From assembly GCF_013822155.1 (NCBI RefSeq), contig NZ_PNJW01000014.1:1-63450 (forward strand): DNA of 63,450 nucleotides, given 5' to 3'. A program made the position numbers and the translations under genes. The notes beneath the pieces are model-generated. The model did not search any database and had not been told where the DNA came from. It saw nothing but the letters and a program-made list of their open reading frames with translations. The stretch is from Flavobacterium sp. (GTDB taxonomy: Bacteria; Bacteroidota; Bacteroidia; Flavobacteriales; Flavobacteriaceae). Of this stretch, positions 24,816 through 33,863 are shown in pieces (the first letter of the stretch is position 1; every line of letters starts with the position of its first letter).

Positions 24816-26054
24816 ATGAAATCAACAAATCATACTTCCTATTTAACCCTAATTTCAGTATTTTTTTCCTTACTGTTGGTTAATGTTTATACTACCGAAG
24901 CTCAGCGGATGGGACGCGGTGGCGGTGGAAGAGCCTCTTCCAGTATGTCAAGACCCAGTTCTTCCTATGGAGGTGGTTCAGCTTCAACAAGACAAAGTTC
25001 ATCGTATGGGGGTGGTTCAGCTTCAACGAGACAAAGTTCATCGTATGGTGGCGGTTCTGCTTCAACTAGACAGAGTTCGTCGTACGGAGGTTCATCTTCA
25101 GCTTCTAACAGACAGTCTATTAATGGAGGAAGCTATAAGTCTCCTGACAGAAGTATCAATAATCCATCTGCCGGAAATTCGTCTATGAATAATACCGGAA
25201 ACAGAGCCGGCGACAGACCTTCAAAACCAAGTACTAATGAAGCGACCAGCGGAAGAAATAAAGGGACTTCTAACGATAAACTTTCGGGAAGTAAACCGGG
25301 TGTTAGTACAAATGATCGAACAAAACCAAGCACAGGATCCGGTGATAGAAATAAACCAAGTGCCGGAACAAGTGATCGTACAAAAGACAATATCAATGGA
25401 GGCAGAGGGAATGGGAATAATAATAACAATAATAATATTAACGGAGGTAGAGGAAATGGGAACACAAATGTAAATATAAATATTCAAAATAATTATTATG
25501 GACGACCTAATACGATGCCTTATTATCGTCCGCCTTATGCTTATGGTGGGTTTCATTATTATTGTTACCACCCTTATTATTATCATCCTTATCACCCTTA
25601 TTTCTATGGGCCATATTATCATCCTTGGGGGTTCTTTGTAGCTACAATAGCAGTAACTGCCATTGTTGTTAATTCTCAAAGTCAACAGTATTATTATGAC
25701 AATGGGGTTTATTATATTCAATCGGATGGAGGTTATACGGTGGTAGAAGCTCCTGCCGGTGTTTCCGTAAAAGCATTGCCAAAAGAAGCACAGACTGTTG
25801 TGGTAAATGAAACCACCAATAATTATTATTATGCAGGAACTTACTACGAGAAAAAAGGGGATGAATATGTTGTGGTTCCACCAACAGCCGGTACCGTTGT
25901 AGAAAATTTACCGGAAGGTGGAGAAGAAGTTAAAATTGGTGAGGTAACCTATGTTCAAGTGGGTAAAACTTACTACCAACCCATCAAAAAAGATGGTAAG
26001 GACATGTATGAAGTAGTGAATGTTGAAAAAGCAGAAGAAAGCAAACAGAAATAA
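24816..26054 (+). CDS. DUF6515-like secreted protein with repeat-rich N-terminus
   Basis: 412 residues. A signal peptide ends at TEAQ (~30). Residues 31-215 are low-complexity (Ser, Gly, Asn, Arg) and include about three 13-residue repeats of the SSSYGGGSASTRQ type near 48-86. A Tyr/His/Pro-rich patch (220-270) and one hydrophobic segment (WGFFVATIAVTAIVVNS) follow. The C-terminal ~290-412 resembles DUF6515, with three related units YYYDNGVYYIQ, YYYAGTYYEKKGDEYVVV and YVQVGKTYYQPI. Function unknown. It is last gene of the operon and a terminator follows. Confidence 0.75.
   Translation: MKSTNHTSYLTLISVFFSLLLVNVYTTEAQRMGRGGGGRASSSMSRPSSSYGGGSASTRQSSSYGGGSASTRQSSSYGGGSASTRQSSSYGGSSSASNRQSINGGSYKSPDRSINNPSAGNSSMNNTGNRAGDRPSKPSTNEATSGRNKGTSNDKLSGSKPGVSTNDRTKPSTGSGDRNKPSAGTSDRTKDNINGGRGNGNNNNNNNINGGRGNGNTNVNINIQNNYYGRPNTMPYYRPPYAYGGFHYYCYHPYYYHPYHPYFYGPYYHPWGFFVATIAVTAIVVNSQSQQYYYDNGVYYIQSDGGYTVVEAPAGVSVKALPKEAQTVVVNETTNNYYYAGTYYEKKGDEYVVVPPTAGTVVENLPEGGEEVKIGEVTYVQVGKTYYQPIKKDGKDMYEVVNVEKAEESKQK
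24957..25113 (+). repeat. In-frame tandem repeat, 39-nt period
   Basis: Codes for about four SSSYGGGSASTRQ-like units. Differences between units fall mostly in third codon positions, so the repeat is kept at protein level. Confidence 0.75.
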
Positions 26055-26074
26055 GTTTGAACATACTTTATGAT

Positions 26075-26107
26075 AAACATCGATCTATAATTAGGTCGAT
26101 GTTTTTT
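26075..26107 (+). terminator. Terminator of the DUF4136/DUF2092/DUF6515 operon
   Basis: AAACATCGA pairs with TCGATGTTT and is followed by TTTTT, 20 nt after the stop codon. Confidence 0.8.
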
Positions 26108-26190
26108 TAAAAAACTAATACGAAACTGTTAAACTTTATATTACTTAAAATTCAAGTTTTATAAGTATTTCTTTTGAACGTTTATAACTA

Positions 26191-26198
26191 TACTTTTG
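26191..26198 (+). promoter_or_regulatory. Candidate -7 box TACTTTTG
   Basis: Exact TANNTTTG match, but 142 nt before the start at 26341, so the leader would be long. A TTG at 26174-26176 is closer than the usual -33 spacing. Confidence 0.3.
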
Positions 26199-26340
26199 AT
26201 ATGAAATAATTGAATAATTTTTTAAAAAAAGTATTTTAAAAGAACATCGTTCAAGGTATTTTTTTGTAAATTTATGATGAAATTATAAAATCATTTCATT
26301 TGTATTATTTTATTACTTAACCCTTTAAATTATTTAAATT

Positions 26341-26808
26341 ATGAAAAAAATGATGGTGATTGCTCTGTTTGCAATCTTTACAATGTCTACGTATGCTCAA
26401 CAGTCTAAAGACGAAATTTCAATTTTACAAAGTGCTTATGGAATGCAAAAAAGAGAGCTTGTAGCTAAATTTATGGATGTTAGCGAAGCTCAATCGGCAA
26501 CATTTTGGAAATTGTATGAAGAATATGAAGTAGCTCGTAAAGCTATTGGTACAAAAAGAGCTAATAATATCTTGGAATATGCCAAAAAATATGATGCAAT
26601 TACCGATGAGAATGTTCAAAACATGGTGAAAGTATCCATGGAAGTACACAAAGAATTTGATGCTCTTTGGGAGAAAACCTATAAAAAAATGTCAAAAGCA
26701 TTATCTCCAAAAACAGCTGCTAAATTTTACCAATTAGAATTGTATTTAGAAAATATGGTTCGTACCGAACTTTCAGAAAGTATTCCAATGATTGATGAAT
26801 TGAAATAA
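26341..26808 (+). CDS. Small helical periplasmic protein
   Basis: 155 residues. A signal peptide ends at TYAQ (~20). The rest is highly helical and charged (DEISILQSAYGMQKRELVAKFMDVSEAQSATFWKLYEEYEVARKAIGTKRANNILEYAKKYD...). Its pattern of hydrophobic heptads and an ...LSPKTAAKFYQLELYLENMVR end recalls Spy/CpxP-type periplasmic helical proteins, but the LTxxQ motifs are not clear. Single gene with its own terminator. Function unknown. Confidence 0.65.
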   Translation: MKKMMVIALFAIFTMSTYAQQSKDEISILQSAYGMQKRELVAKFMDVSEAQSATFWKLYEEYEVARKAIGTKRANNILEYAKKYDAITDENVQNMVKVSMEVHKEFDALWEKTYKKMSKALSPKTAAKFYQLELYLENMVRTELSESIPMIDELK

Positions 26809-26827
26809 TAAATCAAATTATTACAAT

Positions 26828-26865
26828 AAAAAAGCTAACGGTTTATTTAATCGTTAGCTTTTTTT
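26828..26865 (+). terminator. Terminator of the helical periplasmic protein gene
   Basis: AAAAAAGCTAACG pairs with CGTTAGCTTTTTT. It can also serve the convergent minus-strand genes ending at 26899. Confidence 0.85.
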
Positions 26866-26898
26866 ATGCTTCTAATATTCACTTGAAAGTATTTAATT

Positions 26899-27294
26899 TT
26901 ATTCTTTGTTGCGAGTATGGTATACGTTATTTCTTGTTCTCAAAAGTAACATCACACACCAAAAAGCTAATCCAATATGTGTTACTACAGCAAGCCACAA
27001 GACTATTCCCATTAGATTTTCATAAAACCCGGCATAGCTTAGTAAAAGTGAGGAAACTATATTGTAGAATAATAAAGCTGTTAGTAATCCTAAAGCACTA
27101 TTGTTTTTTCTTAAAAACCAGCATACAAGGGCAATTGAAAATAAAGCTGCACCAGCAATCCTAGTGATCATAATACCCAGAGGCTCCACTAATGGAGCCC
27201 CGAGTAAAAGTGAAATTACAATTGATGGTTTTGAAAGTAATGCTATACCAGTGGTACCCTCTAAAAACGAACTTACTGTTAAGAATTTTTTCAT
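26899..27294 (-). CDS. Four-span membrane protein next to arylsulfatase
   Basis: 131 residues with four hydrophobic segments (residues ~10-32, 40-60, 67-88 and 95-118) and a basic C-terminus (LRTRNNVYHTRNKE). No catalytic motif. It lies 37 nt after the arylsulfatase gene and is likely co-transcribed. I do not recognise a named family with certainty; small four-helix inner membrane proteins often accompany envelope enzymes. Confidence 0.6.
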   Translation of the reverse strand: MKKFLTVSSFLEGTTGIALLSKPSIVISLLLGAPLVEPLGIMITRIAGAALFSIALVCWFLRKNNSALGLLTALLFYNIVSSLLLSYAGFYENLMGIVLWLAVVTHIGLAFWCVMLLLRTRNNVYHTRNKE

Positions 27295-27331
27295 AAATCA
27301 ATTTCTATCTATCAAACTTCTTTTATGATTG

Positions 27332-29710
27332 CTATTTACTGAGATCAACAGTTACTTTTTTTATTTTACCCGTAAATTTGTTGTCTCCCTCTTTATAATC
27401 ATTCGAAACACTTGTTTCATTATCCATACCAACATCAACACCTTCATCTGCGGAGTATACAAATGGGATTGTTTTCGGTATTTGAGTTTCGGCTACTTTT
27501 TCACCATCAATATATAAAATACATTTGCCTCCTGCAGCAGGTTTGGGAGAATCAGCAATAAATTCATATTTAATTGTGTGTTTCCCGGCTGTAAGTATAT
27601 TTGGAGAAACTATTTTGGTGCGTTCTAATCCAAAGAAATTATATTCGTGACATGCTTTTCCTTCTTTCATGTATAGTGACCAACCGCCAAAACGACCTGC
27701 TTGAGCAATAATAACACCGTTTGTAGCAGCATCCTTTAACTCAATTTCAGAAGTGATGGTATAATTTTTATTTTTAATGTTGATAAACACATTTTCCATA
27801 ATTCCTGTCATCCCTTCGTACAATGTTAAAGATTTTCGACTGCCCATAACATCCGGTCGTCCTGCTATTTCAGCATTAAATCGTTCTGCACGACGATCAT
27901 CAATAGGAAAAACATTATTTTTAATAGCTTCTTGGTTGAAAATATCCTGTAATTCTTTTAGTTTTTTAGGATTACTAGCGGCAAGATCGATATTTTGCGT
28001 AAAATCGTCGTTTACATTATATAATTCCCAAACATCGTCTTTTAAAGCAGGTAGTGTTGCACCCATAACCCAAGGAATTGAATGGCGTGTGCATGCAACC
28101 CATCCATTGTGATAGATGCCGCGATTTCCAAACATTTCAAAGTATTGCGTAGTATGCTTTTCAGGAGCTTTTTCGTTGTCCATTGAATACATAAAGGATG
28201 TGCCACTAAATGGAATTTGTTCGGTGCCATTTACAGATTTAGGAAAAGGTAAACCTGCAGCTTCTAAGATGGTAGGTGCTAGATCTGTTACATGGGTAAA
28301 CTGCGAACGTATCCCAGATTTTGCTTGAATACCTTTTGGCCAATGTACCACCATTCCAGTTCTTGTGCCGCCAAAATGTGAAGCCACTTGTTTTGCCCAT
28401 TTATAGGGAGTATTACAAGCATGTGCCCAACCTACAGAAAAATGGGGGAAAGTTTCCGGGCCACCCCAATCCTCGAGATGTCCCATCATTTGTTCAGCCT
28501 TGCCGGGTATGCCGTTTAACGCCATTAACTCATTATAGGAACCTTCCAACCCGCCTTCTGCACTTGCACCATTATCTCCAGCGATGTAAATAAATAAGGT
28601 GTTGTCTAATTCTCCCATTTCTTCTAAAGATTGAACTAATCGACCTACTTCATAATCAGTGTGTTCAGCAAAACCGGCAAAAACTTCCATTTGTCTTGCA
28701 AATAATTTTTGTTGCGTTGGTGTCAAAGAATTCCATGCAGGAATTTCGTTGGGACGAGGGGTTAACTCCGCATTTTTCGGAATGATTCCCAAAGCTTTTT
28801 GTTTTTCAAAAGTTTCCTCACGGTATTTGTCCCAACCTTGGTCAAATTTCCCCTTATACTTTTCTATGAAGTCTTTTGGTGCATGATGAGGAGCATGTGT
28901 TCCTCCAGGTGCAAAATACATATAAAAAGGTTTGTCAGGAGTCAAACTTTGTTGAGCATTTACCCAGTTGATGGCCTGATTCGTCATGTCGGTAGTAAAA
29001 TGATAATTAGGGTCTTTAGGCACTTCAACTCTTGTGATTCCATCATAGACTGCGGGAGCCCATTGATTTGTTTCACCTCCTATAAAACCGTAAAATTTAT
29101 CAAATCCTGAGCGAGTTGGCCAACGGTCAAAAGGTCCTGAAACAGAAACTTCCCAAGGTGCAGTTTCGTGATATTTTCCAAAAGCGGCTGTACTATATCC
29201 ATTTAATCGTAACATTTCAGCTAATGGTGCAACCGAGTTTGGTCGAACTCCTGAATTTCCTTGAAATGCAGTAGCTAATTCCATAACTGCTCCTGCATTA
29301 TTTAAATGATGGTTCCTTCCGGTAAGCAAAGCAACACGTGTGGGTGAACACAATGAGGTTGTATGAAATCGATTGTATTTTAATCCATTATTAGCTAATT
29401 TTTCCAAAGTTGGTTCGTTTACTTTACCTCCAAATGCAGCAGAGGTGCCATAACCTTGGTCATCAATTAAAACAACCACCACATTGGGTGCTTTTTCAGG
29501 AGCGTTTACTTCAAAACGACTAGGTGCTTTTGCTTGACGTGCATCTAAGATGGTTTCTTTTGGATAGGACGGTTCTTTTACCGGCAAGGATGTTCTGTCA
29601 ATGGTGTACGTTTGTTTTTTTGCATCAGTGGTTTCCTTTCCCTTTTGTGCGTAACTAAAAAAACTTATTCCAAGAAGAAGAAGTAAAGGTAGTTTGTGAA
29701 TTATCTTCAT
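27332..29710 (-). CDS. Exported arylsulfatase (type I, formylglycine-dependent)
   Basis: 792 residues. A signal peptide ends at FSYAQ (~22). The alkaline-phosphatase-like sulfatase domain has metal-binding D83/D84 in VVVLIDDQGYG and the signature CSPTRVALLTGR with C121, the cysteine converted to formylglycine. Later motifs include GTHAPHHAPKDF and IAGDNGASAEGG. The last ~170 residues form an extra beta-sandwich-like region (YTITSEIELKD...GVIIAQAGRFGGWSLYMKEGKACHEYNF). It should hydrolyse sulfate esters in the periplasm or at the surface; the substrate is unknown. No formylglycine-forming enzyme is in the window, so it must be encoded elsewhere. Confidence 0.9.
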   Translation of the reverse strand: MKIIHKLPLLLLLGISFFSYAQKGKETTDAKKQTYTIDRTSLPVKEPSYPKETILDARQAKAPSRFEVNAPEKAPNVVVVLIDDQGYGTSAAFGGKVNEPTLEKLANNGLKYNRFHTTSLCSPTRVALLTGRNHHLNNAGAVMELATAFQGNSGVRPNSVAPLAEMLRLNGYSTAAFGKYHETAPWEVSVSGPFDRWPTRSGFDKFYGFIGGETNQWAPAVYDGITRVEVPKDPNYHFTTDMTNQAINWVNAQQSLTPDKPFYMYFAPGGTHAPHHAPKDFIEKYKGKFDQGWDKYREETFEKQKALGIIPKNAELTPRPNEIPAWNSLTPTQQKLFARQMEVFAGFAEHTDYEVGRLVQSLEEMGELDNTLFIYIAGDNGASAEGGLEGSYNELMALNGIPGKAEQMMGHLEDWGGPETFPHFSVGWAHACNTPYKWAKQVASHFGGTRTGMVVHWPKGIQAKSGIRSQFTHVTDLAPTILEAAGLPFPKSVNGTEQIPFSGTSFMYSMDNEKAPEKHTTQYFEMFGNRGIYHNGWVACTRHSIPWVMGATLPALKDDVWELYNVNDDFTQNIDLAASNPKKLKELQDIFNQEAIKNNVFPIDDRRAERFNAEIAGRPDVMGSRKSLTLYEGMTGIMENVFINIKNKNYTITSEIELKDAATNGVIIAQAGRFGGWSLYMKEGKACHEYNFFGLERTKIVSPNILTAGKHTIKYEFIADSPKPAAGGKCILYIDGEKVAETQIPKTIPFVYSADEGVDVGMDNETSVSNDYKEGDNKFTGKIKKVTVDLSK

Positions 29711-29873
29711 AATTGATTTTTTTAAGTGGTTAGTGAATTAAGTGTATCAGCTTTTCTAAGAGATTGAAATTTTTTATGTTCTAAAAAAAATTATTTATTA
29801 TTATTTGAAGAGATTGATTTAAAAACATAAATTTAATTCAAACCACTTATTTAATGATAGTTAAATATGAAAT

Positions 29874-29905
29874 AAAAACTTCTGAACGTGAATTCAGAAG
29901 TTTTT
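29874..29905 (-). terminator. Terminator of the porin/alpha-carbonic anhydrase unit
   Basis: AAAAACTTCTGAA pairs with TTCAGAAGTTTTT, 40 nt beyond the carbonic anhydrase stop on the minus strand. Confidence 0.8.
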
Positions 29906-29944
29906 CTAATTTCATTACTTCATTCAAATTTTAACAATTTCTAA

Positions 29945-30751
29945 TTAATTTTTTGATATTGTTCGACCGTATAATGCTTGAACGTGACGAGCATTATTTC
30001 CTTCAATTTTATTAATTGCTTCAATTTGTGCAGCAGAGGCTTCAAAGATGTGTTTAGTAATATACCAACGAACGGTTTCAGTGTAGGGAGGTGTAGTTAA
30101 TGAACCGCGGTAATTGTAAAAAGCACCTTTTAAGTTTTTAGGAATGTTTCCAAATAAATCATGTAGTGTAACTTTTCCAGCTTTTAAATCTGCAGTGCCT
30201 TTTTCATCTTTAGGGATGGCATTTAGGAAATCTGCAATGAACTTATTTTCTTTTCCTTCTTTAAATAAAACACCAATTACCAAATATTGAGGTGTTGCAT
30301 TTTTATCTTCATTTGGCATAATGTTCACAATATGCATTTCCATCGGATAGGTCATTCCGTCAATTAAATGCTCTGATGGTGTGTGAAAATGGCATTGCTT
30401 GAAAGCGAATAGGGTATCATCTTGAGTGATGGTACTGCCTTCAGCAAAATCTAATTGAACCGTATGTCCCAAATTTTCGATTTTGTTAATTTCATCCTTG
30501 AAATATAAGGTTATCTCATGCTTACCATCAGTATTAGTACTAGAGATAATATTTACCGGCGATTGTTCAAATCCGTGATCCAGTCCCGGTAAAATATAAC
30601 CTTGCAGTTTTTTTGTTTCCGCATCGGGAGCTGTCGCATTGACTTCATTAGCATTTTCAGGAGTTTCGGGAGTTGCTTCTTGCTTGTTTTGTCCACAGCT
30701 CATTAGTAATGCAGTGAGGCCAATAATCAGTGTTCTTAATTGTAAATTCAT
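29945..30751 (-). CDS. Alpha-class carbonic anhydrase, lipoprotein
   Basis: 268 residues. The lipobox is LLMSC (C19), followed by a Glu/Pro/Thr-rich linker to ~48. The alpha-CA fold shows the zinc ligands H121, H123 (HFHTPSEH) and H140 (EMH), QSPVNI near 63-68, and SLTTPPYTETVRWYI. It hydrates CO2 in the envelope. It starts 22 nt after the DcaP-like porin gene and is probably in the same transcript. The window also encodes a beta-class lipoprotein enzyme at 10339-11058. Confidence 0.9.
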   Translation of the reverse strand: MNLQLRTLIIGLTALLMSCGQNKQEATPETPENANEVNATAPDAETKKLQGYILPGLDHGFEQSPVNIISSTNTDGKHEITLYFKDEINKIENLGHTVQLDFAEGSTITQDDTLFAFKQCHFHTPSEHLIDGMTYPMEMHIVNIMPNEDKNATPQYLVIGVLFKEGKENKFIADFLNAIPKDEKGTADLKAGKVTLHDLFGNIPKNLKGAFYNYRGSLTTPPYTETVRWYITKHIFEASAAQIEAINKIEGNNARHVQALYGRTISKN

Positions 30752-30773
30752 AGTTATTCTTGTTTAGATGTTA

Positions 30774-31901
30774 TTAAAATAATTTATTAAATTTATAAGT
30801 TGCATTCATCTGAAAACGGAAAGCAGTTCCGGAACTATCGTCAACATTAATACGTTCACCAACCAGGGCTTCAACACCAAAAGTTAGGTTTTTTACTGCA
30901 TCCCAAAATAAATTAATCGAACCGTAGTAGCTTGATTGATAATCTGATGCAGTTAAATTATCGTTTTCTTCAACATTTAACAAACCACCTGTTAAAGAAG
31001 AATACACATGATCTTTCCAATAATGTTGATAAGTAAAATTCAATCCGGCCATTTGCAAAGCTTCTAATTCGTTAGTTCCATTGTAGATGGCATCATAGTT
31101 TAGTCCACTGGCTCCCTGAATATACCTTGAAACACCGGTACCCATCACACCTTGGAACTTTATTTTATCTTTTGCTCCAACTTTTATTGAAGACATTACT
31201 GTAGCTCCATATCCATAAAGGCTTCGAGCTTCATCACTTTCATAACGTATCTCTCTGAACAAAGCTGCAGCTTTTATAAATCCAAACGAGCCATTGATTC
31301 GATAGGCTCCAATTACATCCGGAAAACGTTCTGACAATGTTTTAATTCCTCCGCCTAATGTTATTGATTCCGTTGGATTTTCTAAAGAAACTGAGAGAAC
31401 ATTTTTTGATTTGTAAGTAGAAAAACGAACTTGTGGTGTTCTTGACAAGGTTGAACTGTTGGGGCCTTCAAAATCAACTGTTGTGGGATTAACCTCTTCA
31501 TCAAAAAAGTTACTCCATGTCATTCCAACCATTACAAATTTATAATTTGCATAAGCATGACGCATTCGAAATAAACCTGTTGCATCTGTTGCATCATTAT
31601 GAAAATCTCCTTCTATCTTTATTAATAATATTTCTTCACCTAATTTATGCTTAATATCTAGTCCTATTCGGGATTGTTTAGCCCCCATGAAAAAATTAGG
31701 GTTTTTAGTTGCATCGACTTTGATATTGGCAGGGACAAATAAATCACTTCTGCCTAATTCTTGGTCATCCCAAACCAAGGTTGTGCGTCCAAATCCATAC
31801 AGAGAAAATTGTGTTGCATCCTCTGTCAGAGTTTGTGCAGATAAAGTACAAGTAATAAATTGGAATGAAATTAGGGTAAAATAAAATTTTGATGTTTTCA
31901 T
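30774..31901 (-). CDS. DcaP-like trimeric outer membrane porin
   Basis: About 375 residues from the ATG at 31901. The frame back to 31928 would need GTG and would displace the signal peptide (MKTSKFYF...TLSAQ). It has the DcaP hallmarks: an N-terminal FSLYGFGRTTLVWDD, the loop MTWSNFFDEEVNPTTVDFEGPNSSTLSRTPQVRFST, and a C-terminal strand ending in F. DcaP porins in Acinetobacter admit dicarboxylates. This fits the dicarboxylate genes at 32-39 kb, which lie upstream on the same strand, though a terminator separates them. Substrate is inferred. Confidence 0.78.
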   Translation of the reverse strand: MKTSKFYFTLISFQFITCTLSAQTLTEDATQFSLYGFGRTTLVWDDQELGRSDLFVPANIKVDATKNPNFFMGAKQSRIGLDIKHKLGEEILLIKIEGDFHNDATDATGLFRMRHAYANYKFVMVGMTWSNFFDEEVNPTTVDFEGPNSSTLSRTPQVRFSTYKSKNVLSVSLENPTESITLGGGIKTLSERFPDVIGAYRINGSFGFIKAAALFREIRYESDEARSLYGYGATVMSSIKVGAKDKIKFQGVMGTGVSRYIQGASGLNYDAIYNGTNELEALQMAGLNFTYQHYWKDHVYSSLTGGLLNVEENDNLTASDYQSSYYGSINLFWDAVKNLTFGVEALVGERINVDDSSGTAFRFQMNATYKFNKLF

Positions 31902-32379
31902 AGGATTAAAATAGTTAAAATAGTACACTTATATGACAAAAAATTACCTGAACAAAAAGATTATCTACTTTATTGAAAAGTTTACGGATTAGCTAAATTA
32001 ATGTTTTTTTTGTTAATTTTTAGATAAAATTTAATATTTTTTAAAAGCTATACTTATTAAAAATGTGTTGTATCATTCTTAATCGAATAAGTAAATCATC
32101 TGCTAAAATTTAAATGTATAAGACTATTTATATCACTAATTATTGCAACTAATCTTAATAATACATTGTGCTATAAATGATAATAGAATATCTTTTTTTT
32201 GTATTTGTATTCATCATTAATGTGTTTTAAGAATTTTATATCGTCCTGCCTAAACAAATCACAATGTTTTTAATCCTGCAGTCATTTATAATGATTTCAA
32301 TGTTTGAAACTATTTACCTGAAGATCGAAATAAAAAACACCCTAAATTGAGAGTGTCTTTTAAAGTTATTTAATTGTTT
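31902..32379. other. Intergenic region, mostly featureless
   Basis: About 480 very AT-rich bases between the DcaP-like porin and the DASS symporter gene. The only feature seen is the minus-strand terminator at 32331-32356. No exact -7 box was found for the porin gene. Confidence 0.5.
32331..32356 (-). terminator. Terminator of the asparagine/dicarboxylate operon
   Basis: On the minus strand ACACTCT pairs with AGGGTGT (one G-U pair) and is followed by TTTTTT. It lies ~25 nt beyond the DASS gene stop. Confidence 0.65.
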
Positions 32380-33765
32380 TTATGACACCAATAATACCCA
32401 AAGCACAATCAATGCAGGGCCAAATAATCCAATTAAAGTGCCGCCTAAACGCAAGTCTTTTTGTTCAATCAACCCGGTACTGTAAACAATTGCATTGGGT
32501 GGTGTTGAAACGGGAAGAAACAATGCAGTAGAGGCAGACAATCCGATAATCATGGCAACTTCCAATTGCATGTTCGGTAAAATAGCCATTCCCAAAGGTA
32601 TTAAAACCGTGCTCGTTGCCGTATTACTCATAATGTTAGAAAACAACATGGTCGCGTAAGCTAAAATTAATAAGAACACAGTGTCGGAAACATTTATCGT
32701 GGCAATTCTTTCAGCATAGATTGATAATAATCCGGTTTCTTGGAGTCCGATTCCTAATGATAATCCACCCGCAACTAAAAGTAGCGTGTCCCAACCCATT
32801 TTACGAATATCCTCTCCTTTTAAAACTCCGGTTAAAGTTAAAACTACTAATGGTATGGCAGAAACAGCTGCTGCTTTTATTCCGTGAAGCGGACTACTCA
32901 ACCACATGATGAGTGTTACAATCAAAACTCCAATTACTATATTACGTTGTAACTTTAATTGGGAATCAGTACCTTTTTTAGCGGTGCTTGATTCATTTTC
33001 AATCGGTTCAATAACTTTCATAAACAATTTGACAAGAACCCACCAACTAATGAAGGTTAAAAGAATTGCAACAGGTAATCCAAATTTTAACCAATTTATA
33101 AATTCCATTGAAATGCCCACGTTGTTTAAAGCTCCAACAGCTATGGCATTGGGTGGAGTTCCAATCAAGGTTCCCATTCCTCCGGTTGTAGCGGCAATTG
33201 GAATTCCTAAGAGCAAGGCTTTGCCTGTTTTTGATTCCTTTCCTAGTTTATTAATTAGTGGAATTAAAGAAGCTACAACCATGGCAGTTGTTGCCGTGTT
33301 CGAAATTAACATGGAAGCAATCATGGTTACGGTCATCAATCCAAATAATATCCATTTTGGGTTGGTTCCGCAGATTTTAAGTGTCATGTTGATTAAATCT
33401 TCATCCAGCTTTGTTTTGGTCATAGCCGATGCTAAGAAAAAGCCACCCAAAAGCAACCAGATGACCGAACTCGAAAAGGTGTTGGCAAAAACGGATATGT
33501 CTTGAGGTTTATCCGTGAACACATCAAATCCTAGGCTATACACTAAAAAAGCGATGATAAATAATCCCACAGAAAAAGGAGAAACAGCTTCTGTCAGCCA
33601 TAATAAAACAGAGAAAACAAGTAAAAATAATACATCATTTTGTGCTTGTGTGAATTCAGGTTCCTTTACAAGAAATGTTACAACCAATGCGATTACTAAT
33701 GAAAGTATAAAATTGATTATATTTTTATTTGTTGCATAGAACGATTGTGATGCAGCTGGTTTCAT
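32380..33765 (-). CDS. DASS family sodium/dicarboxylate symporter
   Basis: 461 residues with about twelve hydrophobic segments. The two DASS sodium/carboxylate motifs are present: S155-N-T in MLISNTATTAMV and S380-N-T in NIMSNTATSTVL, each followed by a PPNA loop (GTPPNAIAVG, STPPNAIVYS). The family imports C4-dicarboxylates, sulfate or citrate with sodium; the operon context (aspartase, Dcu) favours fumarate, succinate or malate. It is last of the operon, 98 nt after the porin gene. Confidence 0.9.
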   Translation of the reverse strand: MKPAASQSFYATNKNIINFILSLVIALVVTFLVKEPEFTQAQNDVLFLLVFSVLLWLTEAVSPFSVGLFIIAFLVYSLGFDVFTDKPQDISVFANTFSSSVIWLLLGGFFLASAMTKTKLDEDLINMTLKICGTNPKWILFGLMTVTMIASMLISNTATTAMVVASLIPLINKLGKESKTGKALLLGIPIAATTGGMGTLIGTPPNAIAVGALNNVGISMEFINWLKFGLPVAILLTFISWWVLVKLFMKVIEPIENESSTAKKGTDSQLKLQRNIVIGVLIVTLIMWLSSPLHGIKAAAVSAIPLVVLTLTGVLKGEDIRKMGWDTLLLVAGGLSLGIGLQETGLLSIYAERIATINVSDTVFLLILAYATMLFSNIMSNTATSTVLIPLGMAILPNMQLEVAMIIGLSASTALFLPVSTPPNAIVYSTGLIEQKDLRLGGTLIGLFGPALIVLWVLLVS

Positions 33766-33863
33766 ATGCTTGAAATTTGATTATAAATGAAAACTGAACA
33801 GATTTAAAACGTGCTATTTTAATTTCTGTTCAGTTTAAATTTTTGAATGAGGTATTTGTTGTT

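Larger units (their letters stand above)
26055..26340. other. Intergenic region with terminator and promoter
   Basis: 286 AT-rich bases. They hold the terminator at 26075-26107 and a candidate -7 box TACTTTTG at 26191-26198. The rest has no recognised feature. Confidence 0.5.

Noticed and set aside
25133..25721. Two overlapping minus-strand frames (110 and 166 residues)
   Set aside because: They mirror the low-complexity part of the DUF6515-like gene and have no signal or domain.
32906..33505. 199-residue plus-strand frame inside the DASS gene
   Set aside because: It is a shadow of the symporter, whose SNT and PPNA motifs prove the minus strand.
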